This document shows positions 22,936 to 38,276 of a stretch of DNA of 64,000 bases, piece by piece. Position numbers and translations under genes: made by a program. The number at the start of each line of letters is the position of its first letter. Within the stretch, counting starts at the first letter, position 1. The DNA is from Diadophis punctatus similis (Eukaryota; Chordata; Lepidosauria; Squamata; Dipsadidae), in contig JALIGW010000022.1 of NCBI GenBank assembly GCA_023053685.1, positions 383,501-447,500 on the forward strand, in the 5' to 3' direction. The notes below the pieces were generated by a model, which saw nothing but the letters and a program-made list of their open reading frames with translations, was not told the DNA's origin and made no database searches.

Positions 22936-25329
22936 TCATGCCCTGGGCCGCAGCAGCACCGCTTGTCCACAGAGTCCCTCTCGCACCCCCCCTGCGGGAA
23001 CAATGTACACCTTTCCGTCAGCTGCCCGCCGGGGACTGAAGCCTGTCAGCTGGGCATTGCTCTCCTGTATCTGAGCATAGCTCCATAGCTGGTAGCGGCA
23101 ACTCTTGCCATGCTTTGACAGCAAGTAGGTCTCGGCGACGGCCTCCAAAGGGACGGCTGAAGCAGTGTGGCTGGCGTGGAAGAGCCCCGGGATGTCCTCA
23201 TCTTCCTGGCAGGCAGGTAGGTGGAAGTCGCTCTTCAGACCAAGCAGAACTCCTGGGAAAGAAATGAGATGGGGGGTGGGGGAAGAGATTTCTGGGCCCA
23301 CAGTGGAACTGGGGGAGGGGGGCTGACTTTACTGCTGTCGACGCAGGCCAGTGCTGATGCTGAAATCTAACCCTGTCCCTGGCCAAATCTGTCCTTCCCA
23401 ACCAACCTCCCTTCCACAACAGAGATGCCTTAGGACCGTGATGGCGAACCTATGGCACGCGTACCACAGGTGGCACGCGAAGCCATATCTGAGGGCACGC
23501 GAGGCGTTGCCCTATGTCAGCTCCAGCATGGGGAGGGTGAAAAATGGCCCAATGGAAGTTCGTTGGGTCCATTTTTTGCCATCCACAGTCTCCGGAGGCT
23601 TTCCTGAAGCCTGGGGAAGGTGAAAACGTCCTCTCCTCCACCCTCCAGAAGGCCAAAAATCAGCTGGAATCCATTTTTCGCCATCCACAGACTCCAGAGG
23701 CGAGCCCTGTGCGCATGTGCCGGGGGGCGTAGCGCAGGGGGGCTGTGAGCGCATGTACAGGAGAGGGCAATGCATTATAGTTGTGGGCTCACGTGTGCAC
23801 GCTATTGCGCACGCCCCTTTGGCACCCGAGCAAAAAAAGGTTCGCCATCACTGCCTTAGGATCTGCACCCCCCACCCCAAACTTGGTCATCCATCAGTTG
23901 TGCTGGGACCACGATTCCCAGAATCCCCATCCAGGGACATGGGCGGGCCATGCCATTCTGCCCCGTTTCTCCCCCAAAACAAAGCACAAAGCTGTTCTCT
24001 GGGACACCCAGAGATGAACCCCAACCCACAATTCCAGTGTGGCAACAGCACCCCCTTGTGGACAGTGAACAGCCAGCCAGCAGAGCATACCAGAGGCAAC
24101 AGCCCAATGAGCCTTGTAGCCATTCCGGAGGCAGGGCTCGTGGTTGTAGTCCTCGTCATAGCTGCGGTAGGCATTAAGGTCCGGCCTGGAGACTTTGGCT
24201 CAAGAGGAAGCTCCCTTGTGGCACTGGCTGCCTTGGGTGAAAATGCTCTTTCCCCCGCTGGCAAGAGACCCACCAGCTTTTTCAGTAAAGAGTTTCAAAC
24301 TTCAGAGAAGAAGGAAACGGAAAGGAAAAGCTTCCCTAGAGAAGGATACGGTATCAGCACAGGGAAGCCAGCACCGAGATGTTGAAGAATCTTGGCGTGG
24401 TTCTGTCCTTGCAGGCCTCCAGAGAGCAGCTCTGTTTTACAGGGGAAGACCTCCTCGGAAAGCTTGGCCATGTCAGCGGCTGAGGGGGGATGACAAGGAG
24501 AATGCTGGGGCAGTTACAAAGGAGCCCCCGACCCAACTGGCACCCTGCATAACAGGATCCAAACGAGCAGCCAAACCAGTGTGGTTCACCCACTGCCAAC
24601 CTTCTCTCTAGAGCCTGGCAGATTTGCAGGGTGCCTGTTTGTCTTTCTCAGCTACTGACCTGAGAACATTTCTCCTTGTGCCGTGTAGCCTCTCTCCAAA
24701 GCCACCTGCCTAATTCTCTCCAGGGGAACCTCAGAAGGCAGGCAGAGGTGAGCGCCGGCCATCCAAAGGGCCACCAAACCACACCTGCAGGAGGAAGAAA
24801 GCCGGAGGCTCTTGGCTGTATCCTTTAATCTTCAGCCGGAGGGACTAATAATACAGGAAAGGGCCAGGCCAGACCCCCATCAGCTTCTCCGGGCGGCCAG
24901 CGCTTCCACACGGGCGATACTCACTGAGGGCCCTCCTGGATGAGGGACGGGCAGGGCCGGAGGAACAGCAGCCACGTCAGATGCCGGCTGAACCTGCAAC
25001 AGCAGCGGGGAGGCAGCCTCAGAGCCTCCGCTGAGCACCAGCGGCCTTCCCGCCCTCGCCGCCCCCGAAGCAGCGGGCTAAAGGGCGGCCGCACTCGCGG
25101 AGGCCAGGCGCCGCCCGGCCTTCGTTAACGCGCACGAGCGACCGGCGCCCTACCGGGCCTTCTGCCGCCGCAGGAGCTCCCTCACGCCGCAGCGCTCCCC
25201 GAGGCCGCCCGCCTGCTGCGCCGTCGCCAGGAGGAACGCGGCGCCCCGTGGAGGGGGCGGCGCTGGCGGGGGCGGCGCAGGCGGCGGGGGCGGGCTTTCC
25301 GCCGCGAAACTCCGCACGACCTCCGCCAT
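22936..25329 (-). CDS. ACTMAP: ACTMAP (C19orf54), actin maturation protease
   Basis: Six coding exons on the minus strand: 25329-25154, 24993-24925, 24784-24660, 24479-24350, 24161-24091 and 23252-22936. All phases join, giving 295 codons. The protein is a papain-like cysteine peptidase that removes the acetylated N-terminal residue of actin. The nucleophile lies in PQCGLVALWMA (residues about 81-91) and the likely catalytic His in KAHWAVAS. The N-terminus is proline-rich (runs of PPPPAPP), which in the family recruits profilin-bound actin. The end of the protein keeps the conserved KHGKS, QLWSY and GLCGQAVLL segments. It is shorter than human (about 351), mainly in the proline-rich leader. 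The start is the first ATG in frame. A hAT miniature element lies in the last intron. The gene is divergent from SNRPA. Confidence 0.93.
23435..23852. mobile_element. hAT miniature element in the last ACTMAP intron
   Basis: The element has termini CGTGATGGCGAACC and GGTTCGCCATCACT, flanked by an exact 8-bp duplication GCCTTAGG (23427-23434 and 23853-23860). It encodes nothing. It is the same family as the copy at 44633-45005: the terminus and the 'TGGCACGCG' block next to it are shared. Confidence 0.88.
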
Positions 25330-25980
25330 GCCGCTGCAAAGCCAGCGGGTCAAGGGTCACGGAGCGTTCGGCCGAATCGCCATTGGTTGTTTTAGGCGGT
25401 ACTTGGATTGCGTCATCCATTCGCGTCAGTGAGGATTTCCCAGCGTGTGAAGCGCCGACCTTGGCCCGACTTGATTAATCAACCAATCGAACATTGCGGC
25501 TGGGATGATGGGCGGGCTACGTCCCGGAAAAGGGCTTCCTAATCCGACCGCATTTGGGGCGGGAGTAAAGGTAAGGCACGGTGGCCATTGGACGTTAGCA
25601 AGGCAGGAGGAAGTTTGTCATCTCCCAGCGGTGATTGGCTAACGATCGTCCAATAGTGGAGGACGCGAGGAAGGATCGGCGGGAGCGCTTGTGGGCAAGC
25701 TGACGCGGCCTGCGCAGGATCGGTGAGGGATCGGGCGAACGGGGCGCCATCCACGCGTGGGGAGGCGCTGGGGGCGAGGTGCTGGGCGGGCTTCCCGTCG
25801 AGGGCAGCGGCGCGGACTGGGCTCTTCGTTTTTCCGAGCCCCCTCCCTGCCGCTTCCTTGGCTTCTCCGGGACGGGGGGGGGCGCGCGGGAGCCCGAGTA
25901 TCCGGGGTAGCAGCCGTCGCAGCTCGAACGGAATTAGAAGGGGAAGGCGGAGGGAAGGGGAAGCGGCGGTAGCGGTTTCT
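25330..25980. promoter_or_regulatory. shared divergent promoter of ACTMAP and SNRPA
   Basis: The CpG-rich interval between the ACTMAP start codon (25329) and the SNRPA 5' region carries several CCAAT boxes in both orientations: ATTGG at about 25383, CCAAT at about 25484, ATTGG at about 25586, ATTGG at about 25634 and CCAAT at about 25651. Repeated NF-Y-type boxes without a TATA box suit a bidirectional housekeeping promoter. The SNRPA transcription start and non-coding first exon probably lie at 25560-25980 but could not be fixed. Confidence 0.6.
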
Positions 25981-26422
25981 TGGAAGGAAAGTGGATCCCG
26001 GGTAGATTCTACACAATACGTGACAACGTTTGGTGCGCTCCGAGGAGGAGGAGGAGGAAGGCGGCTCGAGCGGCATTTGATCCAGAGCCGGCCGTTTGGA
26101 AGAAGGCGCTTTCCTTGATTCCGTCCTGCCCCTCCCATGAAGGCACTCTGGTAGCCTCCCATCCACTTCATGCTTTACCAAGTGGTCTCCTTTTCGCTCT
26201 CAGCTACAGGGTCTCGGTAACCGGGACCCACAGGCTCCTCCCGTTCTGTGGAGTGTTGGAGGGCGGGTGGCCATTTCCTTGGGGCTGGCTGAGTGTTCCA
26301 ATTCAACTTCCCTGTAATTAAGCTTTTTCTCTTGTTTTTCAGTTTTATCCCTTAATGCAAAAATTAATTACTTATTTGGTTGAATCTTTTCATTCCCCGC
26401 CAGCCTCAGCTTTGCAGTTGTC

Positions 26423-28909
<2,487 letters not shown>

Positions 28910-29016
28910 GGCCCCGTCCTGAGGCGGGAGCACTTCCTGAACTGTTGGCCTTTTTTTCTAGTTTTTGCCTGTAAAGTTGTTTATGTTGTTTCTCTAATGT
29001 TGTCTCCTGTGCAGGT

Positions 29017-29018
<2 letters not shown>

Positions 29019-29056
<38 letters not shown>
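29019..29056. repeat. (GT)n microsatellite in the SNRPA 3' UTR
   Basis: About 19 GT units lie between the SNRPA stop codon and its polyadenylation signal. Confidence 0.95.
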
Positions 29057-29059
<3 letters not shown>

Positions 29060-29211
29060 AGTGAGAGAGAAGTTGCAGTTGCACGAACGGCAGGTGGAGC
29101 TGTCTGCCCGTTGGGTGTGTGGCGTCTGAAAGGGAGCAGCCGATTCTTGGCAAAAGCTTTGTACCCAGAGTCTGACGGCCAGACATCGCACCTGGAGCTT
29201 TTCCTTTGGGC

Positions 29212-29217
29212 AATAAA
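29212..29217 (+). terminator. SNRPA: SNRPA polyadenylation signal
   Basis: AATAAA lies 303 bp after the SNRPA stop codon in a sequence otherwise without a canonical signal. Confidence 0.65.
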
Positions 29218-29234
29218 CGTGTTCCTTCGTTCTT

Positions 29235-30660
29235 TCCCGTGGCTTTGGATCTTACTGACCAGAGGGGCTTGTGGGTCTCGTTCTTGGGGCGGTTGCTGTG
29301 GAAACCCCTGAAACTTTTTCTGCCCCCCTCTCTCACCACAGGCCAAGCGAGGAGTTGCCCCGTGGGGGTGGGGGTGGGGAGCAGCACCCAGCTTGGCCCT
29401 GATCCCACCTGGCTGATTGCGTTTCCAAGATGGCTTATTGTAGAGAAGCAGGCCTGGCAGTGCTACTTAGTTCCTAGAAGAGTTGCCGTTTGCTTTTGAT
29501 TGAGAGCAAAGGTGGACTTTCCAGAGTGGTTTTTATGCTGCTGCAAAACTGCCAGAGCAGCTATTGAACACCTGGCTGCAAGGGACCCGTGCAGGTTCTG
29601 CTTAAGAGCAAGTCTTTATTCTCAATTGCACGCAGGGATGAAACCACACCACCCAAGGTCACAACAACCCCAGCAATCACCAGCAGCAGCAGCAGAGACT
29701 CAGGCCCCTGGGAAACGGCCAGGGCTCCAGAGCCTTACAAAAGGCTGACAGGGTTGGGGCCATCCAGGTTTCTGGGGCTGTATCCCGCTCAAACTTTCAG
29801 GAAGATGCTGCATCCCCCGAGGGGCTTCCCCAAATGGATGCAACTTCTGGCTCCCCTCCTCTGCTCTGGCCCTCAAGGCTTGGGCCCCCTCCTTATCCCC
29901 CAAGCAGGAATAGGGAGGGGTCCTCGGCCCCCAGCCAGAGCTCAGCTCTTTTCCGCTTCCTGACTGGCCAGGCAAAGCGGCAGCTTGGAGCTTGTGTGAT
30001 GGGTTGCCTGGTGGCAGTGGAGCTCCTGCTGCCCAAAGTCTAATCAGATGCTCAGCCTTGGAATTCTCTGCCTGCCTCCAACACCAGCCTGGAGATTTCC
30101 TGGGCAGGAGGGCGGGCCGGACTCTTTGCTCCCAAGACCAAGGATTGGCTGGGCCTGAGGCTGGCCGCCTCTGCTGTTTTCCTTTCGGGATCCCTGCCCA
30201 GGAGTGGAGGTGTTCCTTGCCAAACGAGTTTTGCAGGATCCTGCAACCCCGGGTGGGTGCGGGGCATGCTGGGAGCCCGATTGGGGAATCTGCCAAGGCA
30301 CAGCCAGGAGGCTGCTGGCTGACCCTCCAGCCCCCCATCCGAAGGGTTTGGGTGTTTCCGGTTTTCCGCCCCAAGAAGAGGGGTGTTCCTGCTAGGTCTG
30401 AAAAGCAGGGGAAAACGCCCCCAACCTCAAAAATAAAAAAGCTTAGCTGGAAAGGGATGTTTTTCGATTCCCATGGAAAAACCCATGGGATCTCATCCAG
30501 CGATCACTAAGGAAGATCTCACTTCTGAGCATGAGCAGAGTGCTCCCAGCCGCCTTCCCTTGTCTCCTCCCCTGTCCTTCCTTTCCTGGGTGACCTCGCC
30601 AGAGTTGCCCCTGCTGAGCAGAAAGCCCGTTGGGGTGGGGCTCGCGGAAGCCAAAATTCT
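29235..30660. other. SNRPA-Rho intergenic stretch
   Basis: In human this interval holds MIA. I looked for its SH3-like coding exons on both strands and saw none. The sequence is GC-rich with no recognised repeat until the foldback element at 30668. Confidence 0.4.
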
Positions 30661-30667
30661 TCTAGGG

Positions 30668-30803
30668 CAGTGTTTCCCAACCTTGACAACTTGAAGATGT
30701 CTGGACTTCGACTCCCAGAATTCCCCAGCCAGCATTTGCTGGCTGGGGAATTCTGGGAGTCGAAGTCCAGACATCTTCAAGTTGCCAAGGTTGGGAAACA
30801 CTG
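30668..30803. mobile_element. 136-bp hAT foldback element
   Basis: The element is a near-perfect inverted repeat. It starts CAGTGTTTCCCAACCTTG and ends with its reverse complement CAAGGTTGGGAAACACTG; the arms meet around 'CATTTGCTG'. Exact 8-bp flanking duplications TTCTAGGG are at 30660-30667 and 30804-30811. It encodes nothing. Confidence 0.9.
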
Positions 30804-30849
30804 TTCTAGGGCAGGGAGGCCCTTTCCCTGGGCTGCCTGGCGGTCCTCT

Positions 30850-31039
30850 GGGAGGTCGCAGGGCGGAGGGGACTTGCCCACGGGCCGGGCTCCCTTCCCT
30901 CGGGCTGCCGGCAGGTCCAAGGTGCAGGTGCTTTAGGTCCGCGCCCCGCGGCCAGAGGGCGTGGCCAGGCAAACGAGGCTTCTTGCCTTCCAGCTGCCGC
31001 CGAGCGCCGCAGTCGCCGCCGCGCTCCGACGGTTCGCCG
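30850..31039 (+). promoter_or_regulatory. CpG-rich promoter region of the RhoU/V-like gene
   Basis: GC- and CpG-rich sequence continues into exon 1 and intron 1 (to about 31430). No TATA box is seen. The foldback element ends about 240 bp before the start codon. Confidence 0.45.
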
Positions 31040-32633
31040 ATGCCGTTGCCGCCGGTGCCTCCGCACCGTCCCCGAGCCCGCCGGTGGCGGCCGCTGCGGG
31101 CCTTGGAGTGCGTGTTGCTGGGCGACGGCGCGGTGGGCAAGACCAGCCTGGCGCTCAGCTACAGCACCAACGGCTTCCCCGCACGCTACGTACCCACGGC
31201 CCTCGACCGCTTCTCCGGTACCGTCGCGGCGGCTCCGCCACGGGGAGGGCGCTGCCCTAGGCCGGCGCCGCGTGCGCAGGCTGGCGGGTGGCGGAGGGCC
31301 CGGGTGCGCCGGAGCAGAGTCCCCCGGGGGAGGCCCGGCCAGGAGGGGCTCAGCGCCGCGTCGGCGGGTCGCCCCCCGCTTCTGGCCGGCGGACCCCCTC
31401 CGTCTTTCGGCTAACCGGAGCGCCTGTTGTGTTTCCCCAGCTGTGGTCCAGGTGGACGGTGCCCCCATCCGTCTCCAGCTGTGCGACACGGCCGGGCAGG
31501 TAAGGGCTTGTCTGGAGCCCCGGAAGGCGGCGCCTGGCAAGTGGGGCGGCCGGCCCTCCAGCCGGGAAATCAGGCTGCCGCGCGAGGCGTTGTTTTTGCG
31601 GCCTGAGGCGCCTTCGCAAAAGTGGATCCCGCGGACCCGGCTGAGGCTCCTCGGAGCCCTTTGGAAGCGAGCAGCGCTCAGCTCCAGGAGAGCAGCCTCC
31701 CCCGGGCGGGATCCCCAACGGAGCGGAGGCGGCCCCGCTTTCTTTGGGCCCAGCTCTGCTTTACTCCTACCTGGGATTCACCCTGGTGCCCAGAGTCCCA
31801 CTCCAGAGAAATGGGGGGGGGGCTTCGCTGCCCTCCACCTTCTTTTCACCACCACCACCCCAGCAATGCGTGGGAGCAGGAGACAGGCACTCTGCACACA
31901 CACACAGGCACACTCAAAATCCCAATGATGATTTATGACATTGTTAATGCAATGAGCAACTGGAGTTCTGCTGCTGATCACGGGTGGGGGTGGGGCTTTG
32001 AGGGCCTCCTGTCCAAGCTGTGATGTTTGTGTTGCATCCCAAGCGAACTTTGGCCAGGCTTCCTGTCTGGTTTGCTCTAAGCATCTATTTGCAAAAGCCA
32101 AGGCTGGGCCCTGGATGGTGGTGGTGGGGAGCTCTAGGAGGGAGTGGAGAGTCTCTCCTCACGCTGTGCCCTTCCCGTTCTGCTGGCAGGATGAATTTGA
32201 CACCTTGTGGCAGGCCTGTTGCCCGAAGGCCGACGTCTGCCTGCTCTGCTTCAGCGTGGTGGCACCCACCTCCTTCCGGAACATTGTGGACAAGTGGTAC
32301 CCGGAGGTGCGTCGCCACTGCCCTTCTGCCCCCGTGCTGCTGGTGGGGACCCAGTCAGACCTGCGCCAGGACGTCAAGGTGCTGATTGCCCTCTCCCGGC
32401 ACCAGGAGAAGCCGGTGCCTCCTATGGCCGGCCGCTCTCTGGCCAGGAAGCTGGGCATGGCCGGCTACGTGGAGTGCTCAGCCCTCACCCAACAGAATCT
32501 GAAGGAAGTCTTTGACACTGCTATTGTGTTGGGACTGCAGGCCAGTGAGGGCCCCAAGGGGCAGAGAGGCCCCCCCAGCTGCATCTGGGCCCTCTCCAAA
32601 GACTGGTGGAACAAGTATGTTTGTGTGCGGTAG
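31040..32633 (+). CDS. RhoU/RhoV-like atypical Rho GTPase
   Basis: Three exons, 31040-31217, 31441-31499 and 32190-32633, join to 226 codons. A short Pro/Arg-rich leader (PPVPPHRPRARR) precedes the G domain, as in RhoU and RhoV, where it binds SH3 adaptors. GTPase motifs are P-loop GDGAVGKTS (residues 28-36), DTAGQ (75-79), TQSD in place of NKxD (133-136, as in RhoU/V) and ECSAL. The effector loop reads YVPTALDRFS. The C-terminus lacks a CAAX box and ends in a KYVCVR-like tail, similar to the palmitoylated Cys-Phe-Val end of RhoU/V but with an added Arg. Sequence is closer to RhoU/V than to Cdc42 or Rac, but divergent from both, so I assign no symbol. It occupies the place of MIA in human. 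Confidence 0.88.
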
Positions 32634-33466
32634 CCCTGGGGGCAACATCCTCCCCCCTGCCCCAGGAATGGGGCCTGGCGCTGGCATCCTTCATGAACTG
32701 TTGCATTCTTGGACACTGCTCCTGGGTCGGGGGCCCAGAAGCCCAGGGCTGTGCCCCTCCTGAAGCATAATGCTTCTCCCCTCTGCCTGCCGTCTGTGGC
32801 GAAAGCCTCAAGCGGGGGAGGGCTGCCTGTGCAGGACAGGACCCACCAGGGTTCTTTCTAAGTGCGAGGGAAGGACAGATCAAAGCGCAAAAGGGGAAAA
32901 CAGCCCTGGGTCCTTGAAAGGCAGAACCAACCGGAGTGCCTGCCATCGTCATCATCCCAAAAGTTTTGACCAAGGAGTTGATTTTATTGTAAACAGAAAT
33001 GCATAATCCAATAGCATGATTTTGAGAAGTGAGATGGCATGCTTTAAAAAATATGGTTAACAAAATGCTTCAGAGAACAGTGCTAACTGGATTTTAATTT
33101 TTTTTTAAATTACATACGATAGGCAAATCCCAGGCCTTAATCTCGGAGCCCTTGTTTTGGTGCAGCCTGCTGACTTTTAGTCCTCGTCTCTTCCTTGGGA
33201 TCCCTGGGGGTTATTAATCCCAGCCTCTCTTTATCCTGCTGATCTTCCAACTGTAGTCACCGCAGCCCCACAGACTGACAGGAGTGCCCAATGTCAGCTG
33301 ATCACCCTGCCCAAATATTTTTATGGAAGAAAGTTTGAGGTGGTGCAATATTTCCGTTCCCCTGGGCTTTCTGCACTAAATATTTTCTTTCTGCATTTTC
33401 TTTGCAACCATTACCTGTTTAAATGTATTTTCCCCTAAACAGAGTATTTGGGACACTCCTCCTTGA
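32634..33466. other. 3' flank of the Rho-like gene
   Basis: This probably contains its 3' UTR. No AATAAA on the plus strand is seen within 800 bp, so the transcript end is unknown. No other gene or repeat was recognised. Confidence 0.35.
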
Positions 33467-33474
33467 ACCCCAAG

Positions 33475-33793
33475 CAGAGGTGGGTTCCTGCCTCTGATTG
33501 TCGGTGCGGTTAATCGCTGAGTTCGGCGCAGAGCCGAACAAGCTGCTCCCGTTCGCGGAACGGGAGCTTTCCCCGGGCGCTTTCCCCACCCGCATGGATG
33601 CCGCCAATTGCGTTCTTTTGCCCTCTGTGCATGCGGTATGCTTTGGGCATGCGCAGAAGGCAAAAGAACGCAATTGGCGGCATCCATGCGCCCGGGGAAA
33701 GCTCCCGTTCCGCGAACGGGAGCAGCTTGTTCGGCTCTGCGACGAACTCAGCGATTAACCGCACCGGCAATCAGAGGCAGGATCCCACCTCTG
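33475..33793. mobile_element. 319-bp hAT foldback element
   Basis: Termini are CAGAGGTGGGTTCCTGCC and its near reverse complement. The two arms of about 145 bp are almost perfect inverted copies around a short loop near 33640 containing GGTATGCTTTGGGC. Exact 8-bp duplications ACCCCAAG flank it (33467-33474 and 33794-33801). Both strands give the same spurious open frame because the arms are inverted copies. Confidence 0.92.
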
Positions 33794-33825
33794 ACCCCAA
33801 GGTGTAGGTATTCTGTGAGAAGAAC

Positions 33826-33905
33826 ATGGTCCTTGGTGCTCTCTGAGCTTGCTTGTTTTCTTGCAGATGTTTCATTATCCAAACCAGGTAACATCATCAG
33901 TGCTA
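33826..33905 (+). repeat. dispersed repeat fragment
   Basis: The segment with TTCTTGCAGATGTTTCATTA and AGGTAACATCATCAGTGC resembles an interspersed repeat common in reptile DNA. The family was not determined and no second copy is in this window. Confidence 0.35.
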
Positions 33906-35190
33906 GTAAAGAAGAGCTTTCTGCACATAGCAGAAGCACTGAAACATTTACTCTATGGCCTGGGCAGCATTGTGCACTTTGCAAGATGTAATGGGGCTTG
34001 TGAGGTTAATATTAACTGGAGCAGGGGTTGGAGTAAAGCTTTGTTGATAATGAGGAAGTATATATTTCAGCAGCAGTTCAACCTCCCTCCTGCCACCTGC
34101 TGTCAATCCAGGCCCTTTCAGGGCAACCTGCTTCTTCCTTCCCCAGTCCTCAAAACTGCCCAACCCAGAAAAGGTGACTCACACAACAGCGCTGACTTGC
34201 TCAAGATAAAGAATGCCAGATGAGGAGGAGAGGGAGGGAAGACATCCAGGCTCAGCTGGCCCTTCTTGACAGCTTGGTAGCTGAGATGCCAAGAAGAACA
34301 CATATTGTGTTAAGTGGGGGTGGAGGTGTTAGGGTTCAGTTACTGGGATTTCATCCCAGTATGAGGTCTCAAGCTTTGCTGACGGTCAGAGGAGGTGGGG
34401 AGGTCGTATGTACCCCTAAATGCCCTCTGGGCTCTCTGAACTCTCCCTGCCTGCTGCAGGACTCAGGAGGAGGAAGTGCCCTACTGTGCCTTGCCCCTCC
34501 GGGCACAGCTGTTTCCCTGGCAGAGACAGGGTGTTCCTGCCAAGAGCAACTTGTCTCTTCTGCCAGCCTCCCAGAGCGGGCTTGCAGGAGAGTGTGGGGC
34601 TGGAGGGGAGGGGAAAGGCTCAGTGAGGTGCAGGGAGGGTCCAGCTGCTTTGCAGTGTCTCGCCACAAGCTGGGATGCTGGGTAAGAATATTCTACCAGG
34701 CCAAGGTGGGCTGCCCATTGTGTGTACATACACACTTCCTGCTGCCATGTCAGCGCTTTTTGCCCTTCGTGGCTTGACCTCGGCTCCTTCCTTGGCCCAA
34801 CCACCCTCCCACCTGAGTGTGTGGGTCCATGAGTGCACAGGGACTGCGAGAGCAAAGGAAGGGTTGTCTTAGACTGGGATATTGATCAAACGTGAAGGCA
34901 GAGAAGAGCCTTGGGAGGGAGGAGACGCCCAGCTTCCTAGGGGGAACAGCTTGCATCGGAAGGGTTGGGGCCAGGCGACCAGGTGGAAAAAAAGAAGACA
35001 ACTCCGCACCAGCTGGGCGCGGGGGTTTCATCCGGAGGACCCTGGAAGCAAGGCAGGCAAGCGCCTTTCTGGCTGAGAGCCAGCCGTGATGTCTCGCGGG
35101 GGCCCCCAAATAAAGCATTCGATAGATTTGGCTGAGTAAAGGCAGACAGAAGCACAAAACCTCCAACCGGCACCAGCCCTGCCGGGCGGC
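33906..35190. other. intergenic stretch before RAB4B
   Basis: No coding exon or clear repeat is supported. Composition is mixed, becoming CpG-rich from about 35180. Confidence 0.35.
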
Positions 35191-35194
35191 GAGC

Positions 35195-35402
35195 TCACTT
35201 CCGGCGCGCTGCACTTTTTATAGCCTCTGTCCGAGCAGCGTTCCTCTGATTGGAGGCACGGCCTGAGTCCCCGCTCTCATTGGCTCGGCCGCTGACGTCA
35301 TCTCCCCGCGACGGCCGTCTCCCTGGGCGCCGCCATATTGCGCGACGAGGCCGGCCGGCGGGCGGGCGGAGGAGGGGGGCGAGGGCCGCGGCGTCGGCCG
35401 CC
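35195..35402 (+). promoter_or_regulatory. RAB4B: RAB4B promoter with CRE and CCAAT boxes
   Basis: A palindromic CRE, TGACGTCA, is at 35293-35300. Two ATTGG (inverted CCAAT) boxes are at about 35249 and 35278. A YY1-like GCCGCCATATTG is at about 35329 and a TTTATAG motif at about 35217. The start codon follows at 35403 within a CpG island that extends to about 35780. Confidence 0.7.

Positions 35403-38276
<2,874 letters not shown>

Noticed and set aside
29235..30660. Possible MIA exons
   Set aside because: No frame with the expected Cys pattern or SH3-like motifs was found on either strand.
33498..33770. Matching open frames on both strands
   Set aside because: They arise from the inverted arms of a foldback element.
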